In this document: piece after piece, positions 14,449-18,441 of the stretch
How the letters are laid out: every line of letters starts with the position of its first letter
Numbering within the stretch: position 1 is the first letter of the stretch
Position numbers and translations under genes: made by a program
The notes under the pieces: generated by a model
The model's input: the letters and a program-made list of their open reading frames with translations, nothing else
Told to the model about the DNA's origin: nothing
The model's database searches: none
DNA from: UMGS902 sp045538895
GTDB taxonomy: Bacteria; Bacillota; Clostridia; Oscillospirales; CAG-272
Direction: 5' to 3'
DNA: 18,441 nt
Assembly: GCA_045538895.1 (NCBI GenBank)
Contig: JAZQEH010000055.1
Location: 1 to 18,441, forward strand

Positions 14449-16785
14449 TTAGTTTTTCTCCTTGAGTGTAATCTCTATTGTATCTCCGGCAAGACCGTCT
14501 GCTTCGGCGTAGACTTTAAGAATACCGCCTTCGTTTCCGACACGTATGGCTGCTGCAACAACACCCTCACGCATTCGGCGTACCGGCAAATCAACACGGT
14601 TATGGTCGCACACGTCTGAGCCTGTGCCTACAATTTGACCGAGTTTATTGGTTGCAAAAGAAACCAAGCAGGAAGCACTTGGTACCTTGCGTCCGCTTAC
14701 ATCAAGAGCATAGCATGAAACTATGGCAATATCATCGCCGTTTGCGGCAAGGTGATCATTGTCAAGTTCAAGCTTAAGAGAAACGGCGGTGCCTGTACGC
14801 TCAACAAAATCTGAAACGGTTGCCTTACCATTTATATAACCGACTACTTTTACCTTCTTGTCAACATACGGTACTTTCCACTCGGCGATTCCGTATTTCT
14901 CAATGAGTTGCTTTCCAAGGCTGATATTACCTAAAAACAATTCAGCTTCTTCGCAATTCGTATATGCGACTACACGAATCAAAGTGCCGTCTTTTTCCGG
15001 CAGATTCCAATGCGGGAGCATATGAATCATGGGTGCGGAAGACCATTGAGAGAGGTTTTGATAAAAAGCATCTTTTTTTCTCAAAAACAGGTCAATAGCA
15101 CCTGCCTGTGAGCAAAGTCTTGGCCACAAGCATTCGCCTCTGTGCTCAAAACCGTCCCACTGATAACCGCCAAGTATATCGTCGCTTGCCGCAATCACTT
15201 TCCATGAATACTCTCTTGAACGGAACAGTGAGTCGGTGTCTTTATCATACGCAGACATGTAACCGCGTGCAGGACAGTCATCCTTGTACCACCCCCGTGT
15301 TGTACTTGTTGCACTGTATTCGGTAGCTATAAACGCTTTGTCGGGGTAGAGCCGCCTTGCATCATCGTACATATCAAGGTTATAGTTTATACCGATCACA
15401 TCGAGTTCTGCCATGATTGGTGCTTTTTCAGGTGGTGCGCAAACCGCACTTGTGAATAGCCTTGTGTCATCAAGCTTTTTAGCCGCAGCACGCATACGAC
15501 GGAATGTTTTCAGTCCGTTTTCGGTTCTGTGCCGCGGTTCTTCGTTACCGAGCGACCAGAAGAAAATCGAGGGGTGGTTCCGGTCACGCTTTATAAGCAT
15601 TTCAAGCTGCTTTATGCCTTCTTCGGATGAATCAAAATGACGGGTTTCTGCCATGACAATAAAGCCCTCTTCGTCGAGTGCATCCATTAAAGCTTCATTT
15701 TGTGGATAGTGGGAGCATCTGTAGCCGTTTGCTCCCATTTCCTTTAGCATTTTCAGCTTGTAACGGTGAATGTTTTCAGGGATGGCTCTACCCGTGAAGC
15801 CAAAATCCTCATGTACGTTCAAACCTTTGATTTTGTAGGGCTTTCCGTTTATAAAAAATCCGTTTTGGTTTGCTGTAAAAGTCCTGAATCCTATTCGAGT
15901 ACTTTCGCTATCGCAAATTGCACTGTTCAAAACGATATCGGCTTTTACCGTGTAAAGAACAGGGGTGTCGGGTGACCATAGCATCGGATTAGTGACGGTT
16001 ATCTCACCTTTTGCAACCGTGCTTCCGAACTCGTTAACAGCGATACCCGTTGCAAAGCTGCCGACGCAATTACCTTTATTGTCGCAGATAGAAATATGCA
16101 CGTCTGCATTTTTCACTACATCAAAACAGTTTTCAATCTCTGCACTTAATGAAACTTTCCATGTATTATTTTTGCATAGTTCCGGCTTTGCGTATAAGCC
16201 ATAGAGTGCAAAGTGTAGCGGAGAACTTTTTTTAAGCCACACATTACGGCAAATTCCACCGCCCTCGTACCACCAGCTTTCGTGACGGCTTGTCACAGTA
16301 TGTACGGCTACAATATTCTCTTTATCAAAGTATACAAAGTCAGTAATATCCACCTCAAAAGAAGTGTAGCCGCAAAAATTACGTGCTACTGAGCAACCGT
16401 TTACAAAAACTTCGCTTTCGGTGGCAATACCCTCAAAGTATAAAGCAATTCTCTTTGTGCGGTCATCCTCACATAAAGAAAAGTGCTTGCGGTACCATGC
16501 GTTTTCGTATTTAAAGTATCCAAGTCCGCAGTTGTACTGCTCGTCAGGCTCGGAGAGCAAAATATAATCGTGCGGCAGATTTACGGCTTGCCATTTTTCA
16601 CTTGTGTACAGCGTCGACGTTCTGTAATCGTTAATGCGGTCATTGTATGCGTATGCGGCAGGTCCGGTAAGCATATGCTCGGTTTTTGCCTGCATATACG
16701 ATGCACCTTTATACGGTGGCATTTGTACCTCTATTTCGCCTTTGTGAAATCGCCAGTCATTGTTGAAAAGTATTTTTTCTGCCAT
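14449..16785 (-). CDS. glycoside hydrolase family 2 protein (beta-galactosidase-like)
   Basis: A 778-aa retaining glycosidase with no signal peptide, so probably cytoplasmic. Domains are a sugar-binding jelly roll (about 1-185, with NNDWRFHKG and VNLPHDY), an Ig-like domain (about 190-302) and a TIM barrel (about 305-570). These are followed by a DUF4982-like domain (about 583-655, MLPHWNLPEKDGT) and a C-terminal GH2 domain 5-like module (about 668-775). The acid/base is E415 in SLGNEEPRH and the nucleophile E489 in FIATEYSATS. KGLNVHEDFGFTGRAIP resembles beta-galactosidase subgroups with DUF4982, but glucuronidase and other specificities cannot be excluded. The ATG at 16785 follows GGAGGTG. 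It is divergent from the AraC gene, its likely activator, and followed by the EamA transporter. Confidence 0.93.
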   Translation of the reverse strand: MAEKILFNNDWRFHKGEIEVQMPPYKGASYMQAKTEHMLTGPAAYAYNDRINDYRTSTLYTSEKWQAVNLPHDYILLSEPDEQYNCGLGYFKYENAWYRKHFSLCEDDRTKRIALYFEGIATESEVFVNGCSVARNFCGYTSFEVDITDFVYFDKENIVAVHTVTSRHESWWYEGGGICRNVWLKKSSPLHFALYGLYAKPELCKNNTWKVSLSAEIENCFDVVKNADVHISICDNKGNCVGSFATGIAVNEFGSTVAKGEITVTNPMLWSPDTPVLYTVKADIVLNSAICDSESTRIGFRTFTANQNGFFINGKPYKIKGLNVHEDFGFTGRAIPENIHRYKLKMLKEMGANGYRCSHYPQNEALMDALDEEGFIVMAETRHFDSSEEGIKQLEMLIKRDRNHPSIFFWSLGNEEPRHRTENGLKTFRRMRAAAKKLDDTRLFTSAVCAPPEKAPIMAELDVIGINYNLDMYDDARRLYPDKAFIATEYSATSTTRGWYKDDCPARGYMSAYDKDTDSLFRSREYSWKVIAASDDILGGYQWDGFEHRGECLWPRLCSQAGAIDLFLRKKDAFYQNLSQWSSAPMIHMLPHWNLPEKDGTLIRVVAYTNCEEAELFLGNISLGKQLIEKYGIAEWKVPYVDKKVKVVGYINGKATVSDFVERTGTAVSLKLELDNDHLAANGDDIAIVSCYALDVSGRKVPSASCLVSFATNKLGQIVGTGSDVCDHNRVDLPVRRMREGVVAAAIRVGNEGGILKVYAEADGLAGDTIEITLKEKN

Positions 16786-16812
16786 GATTTACACCTCCGT
16801 GACTTTGAATCA

Positions 16813-16841
16813 ATTATAAAACTTGCCATCGTAGAAGTGAA
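16813..16841 (-). promoter_or_regulatory. predicted promoter of the GH2-EamA operon
   Basis: TTCACT (16836-16841) and TATAAT (16813-16818) on the minus strand with a 17-nt spacer. The -35 matches 4 of 6, as expected for a promoter that may need an activator. Start near 16806. Confidence 0.7.
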
Positions 16842-16846
16842 TGGTT

Positions 16847-16878
16847 AATAGTGCTTTTACATGGACAAAAATGCTATT
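16847..16878. promoter_or_regulatory. imperfect inverted repeat between GH2 and araC promoters (candidate AraC-family operator)
   Basis: AATAGTGCTTTT (16847-16858) and AAAAATGCTATT (16867-16878) form an inverted repeat matching at 9 of 12 positions, with an 8-nt centre. It sits just upstream of the GH2 -35 and overlaps the first two bases of the araC-family gene's -35. A regulator bound here could activate the glycosidase operon while repressing its own gene. The assignment is inferred from position. Confidence 0.45.
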
Positions 16879-16905
16879 TACAAGCGGATTTACTTGTAAT
16901 ATAAT
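16877..16905 (+). promoter_or_regulatory. promoter of the AraC-family regulator
   Basis: TTTACA (16877-16882) and TATAAT (16900-16905) are spaced by 17 nt; 11 of 12 bases match consensus. Start near 16912, only about 10 nt before the ATG, so the transcript has a very short leader. Confidence 0.78.
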
Positions 16906-16922
16906 AGACATGGGTGATGTAA

Positions 16923-17747
16923 ATGAAGTATATTTCGGCAAGAGCAGTTAAGAATTCTGACTTTCAAAGCACCGACTTTATAAGACTTAATAACTGCGGC
17001 GCTTTTATTGATACGGCAAAAGAAATAAATACAAGGCGTACCAACGGACGTAAAGATTATCAGCTTATATACATAAGTCACGGTTGCCTGAATCTTACGC
17101 TTGATGAAAAAGAGGTTGTTTTAGGAAAAGGTAATATAATCCTGTTTCGTCCTTGCGAGCCGCAGATATACCGCTCTGTCCTCGATACAAGTTTTTATTG
17201 GATACATTTTTCAGGAAGTGAAGTTGAACGGATGCTGAGTTTTTTTGATAAACAGTATTTTTATATCGGTAATTTTTCCGCATTTGAGGAGTTCTGCATT
17301 GAAGCCGCCGGTAAATTTGCGGCTGATTTAAGAAGTGCGGAACTTTACTGTGCAGGCAGACTTGTTTCACTTATTGCATTGATTGCAGATGAGTTTTGGG
17401 TACCCAAAAACAAGACGTATCGTGCTATGCTCGAGCCGGCGATTGTATATATGCACACTAATTTTGATAAATGGTGCAGTAATGACGAATATGCGAAAAT
17501 GTGTAACATGTCAAAGTCACATTTTATAAGGACATTTCATGAGGCGTTCGGCAAACCGCCAAAGCAATACCGTGCAGAAATACTGGTTGCAGAAGCAAAA
17601 CGGTTACTTAAAAGCGGATTCTCTGTTAGTGCGGTTGCAGAGTGCTTCGGATTTGATGATGCTTTCTATTTCAGCAGAATGTTTAAAAAGCATGCGGGAA
17701 TATCTCCAAGTGATTATAGGAGGGCGGAAAGTGAAACTGTTTTTTAA
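16923..17747 (+). CDS. AraC family transcriptional regulator (cupin plus HTH)
   Basis: A 274-aa regulator: an N-terminal cupin-like ligand domain (about 45-110, with QLIYISHGCLNLTLDEKEV and GNIILFRPCEPQIYRS) and a C-terminal AraC/XylS DNA-binding domain (about 172-268) with two helix-turn-helix units. The second carries the family signature (VSAVAECFGFDDAFYFSRMFKKHAGISPSDYRR). Such proteins usually sense a sugar and activate a neighbouring glycosidase operon. The divergent GH2-EamA operon with an inverted repeat between the promoters fits that. The ATG at 16923 follows GGGTGAT closely. Its last 17 nt overlap the next gene, so the two are translated together. Confidence 0.92.
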   Translation: MKYISARAVKNSDFQSTDFIRLNNCGAFIDTAKEINTRRTNGRKDYQLIYISHGCLNLTLDEKEVVLGKGNIILFRPCEPQIYRSVLDTSFYWIHFSGSEVERMLSFFDKQYFYIGNFSAFEEFCIEAAGKFAADLRSAELYCAGRLVSLIALIADEFWVPKNKTYRAMLEPAIVYMHTNFDKWCSNDEYAKMCNMSKSHFIRTFHEAFGKPPKQYRAEILVAEAKRLLKSGFSVSAVAECFGFDDAFYFSRMFKKHAGISPSDYRRAESETVF

Positions 17748-18396
17748 TGCCTTTTTAAAACTTATAACGGGTGCGGCATTTGTATTTTTGCTTCTTTTTT
17801 TACCGGCGGGAACGTTTGATTATTTCGGTGCGTGGCTGTTTATTGTTACTTTGTTTGTTCCAATGATTGTACTCGGTATAGTTATGCTTATGTTTGCAAG
17901 AGGTCTGCTTGCCAGAAGGCTTGATACTAAAGAAAAAGAAAAAGTGCAAATAGGCATAGTTGCCGCATCTGCCGTGCTATTTATTGCTATATTTGTTATC
18001 GCAGGCTTTGACTTCAGGTTCGCATGGTCAGATATGCCGCAGTGGATTTCATTAGTTGCGGCAGCAATCTTTCTTTTTGGATATGCCTTTTATGCAGAGG
18101 TTCTCCGTGAAAATGAATACCTGTCAAGAACAATAAAGGTCGAGGAAGGTCAAAGCGTTGTTGATACCGGTGTATATGCTTTTGTAAGGCATCCGATGTA
18201 TCTTGCAACTGTTATAATGTTTTTTGCGATTCCTGTTATACTTGGCTCATGGATTTCGTTTGCACTTGTTGTTTTTTATCCTGTTGTAATTGTAATACGC
18301 ATAAAAAACGAGGAGAAACTTCTTGAGAATAATCTTGTTGGATATAAAGCGTATAAAGAAAAAGTAAAGTACAGATTGATTCCGTTTGTGTGGTAA
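17731..18396 (+). CDS. isoprenylcysteine carboxyl methyltransferase / phospholipid methyltransferase family membrane protein
   Basis: A 221-aa membrane protein with about five hydrophobic segments and the ICMT/PEMT-family SAM-binding C-terminus: GVYAFVRHPMYLA (147-159, with R153-H154-P155) and the acidic pair E194/E195 in IRIKNEEKLL, followed by GYKAYKEKVKYRLIPFVW. Bacterial members are mostly uncharacterised; lipid, isoprenoid or thiol methylation are family-level possibilities. The start is chosen as GTG 17731, because AGGAGGG (17718-17724) lies 7 nt upstream. The open frame extends back to 17539, but that part lies inside the araC coding region and is not hydrophobic. The 17-nt overlap implies coupling with the regulator. 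Confidence 0.88.
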   Translation: MKLFFNAFLKLITGAAFVFLLLFLPAGTFDYFGAWLFIVTLFVPMIVLGIVMLMFARGLLARRLDTKEKEKVQIGIVAASAVLFIAIFVIAGFDFRFAWSDMPQWISLVAAAIFLFGYAFYAEVLRENEYLSRTIKVEEGQSVVDTGVYAFVRHPMYLATVIMFFAIPVILGSWISFALVVFYPVVIVIRIKNEEKLLENNLVGYKAYKEKVKYRLIPFVW

Positions 18397-18424
18397 AAAA
18401 GTGCGTGTCTTTCGACACGCACTT
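18395..18424 (-). terminator. hairpin terminator for a minus-strand gene beyond the right edge
   Basis: An 11-bp perfect stem, AAGTGCGTGTC (18399-18409) with GACACGCACTT (18414-18424), forms a GAAA tetraloop on the minus strand and is followed there by a T-run (18395-18400, part of it within the stem). On the plus strand no T-tract follows, so it best serves a convergent gene lying to the right of the window. It overlaps the stop codon of the ICMT-like gene. Confidence 0.75.
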
Positions 18425-18441
18425 CAGAGTGCTGACAAACG

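Noticed and set aside
17539..17730. Long N-terminal extension of the ICMT-like protein
   Set aside because: It is entirely inside the araC coding frame, lacks hydrophobic character, and a strong ribosome site marks GTG 17731.

Overview
The window looks like chromosome from a low-to-moderate GC, gut-type Clostridia (Firmicutes). The grounds are strong GGAGG-type ribosome sites, several TTG and GTG starts, an ancestral type A RNase P RNA, a TPP riboswitch ahead of a ThiT-type ECF thiamine transporter, a GH2/AraC carbohydrate locus and a Trk-type potassium system. The genus cannot be named from this alone. No insertion sequence, phage gene, CRISPR array, tRNA or rRNA was seen, and most genes are recognisable housekeeping families. 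Layout. (1) 1-210 is gene-free and rich in small hairpins; it ends in the terminator of the first operon. (2) 211-8260, minus strand, is one tightly packed seven-gene run, read right to left: murD, a methionine gamma-lyase/'aluminium resistance' family PLP enzyme, a small lipoprotein, a NifS/IscS-type cysteine desulfurase, a SAM methyltransferase, trkA and trkH. Gaps are -4 to +15 nt, with two start/stop overlaps. (3) 8261-8405 is a divergent promoter region with a 15-bp palindrome over the predicted murD start site. A TspO/MBR gene (plus) follows and converges on a small duplicated helical, ferritin-like protein (minus) through a shared terminator. (4) 9399-10806, minus: a consensus promoter, a TPP riboswitch with terminator, thiT, and then the RNase P RNA gene, whose -35 box contains the thiT stop codon. 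(5) A HAD phosphatase (minus) and typA/bipA (plus) diverge from 11502-11700. (6) 13574-18396 is a carbohydrate-type locus: a GH2 glycosidase and a DMT/EamA transporter (minus) diverge from an AraC regulator, which overlaps an isoprenylcysteine-methyltransferase-like membrane protein (plus). How the genes work together. trkA and trkH form a complete potassium uptake system. The TPP riboswitch controls thiamine uptake and, because no terminator separates thiT from rnpB, may leak into RNase P RNA. The AraC protein probably controls the GH2-transporter pair and itself from an inverted repeat between the two promoters. The large minus operon mixes wall synthesis (MurD), two PLP enzymes that may both act on sulfur compounds, and potassium uptake; its logic is not obvious. 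I did not find a convincing new system. The most unusual points are the thiT/rnpB junction, the long ThiT C-terminus, the internal duplication in the small helical protein, and the regulatory palindromes.
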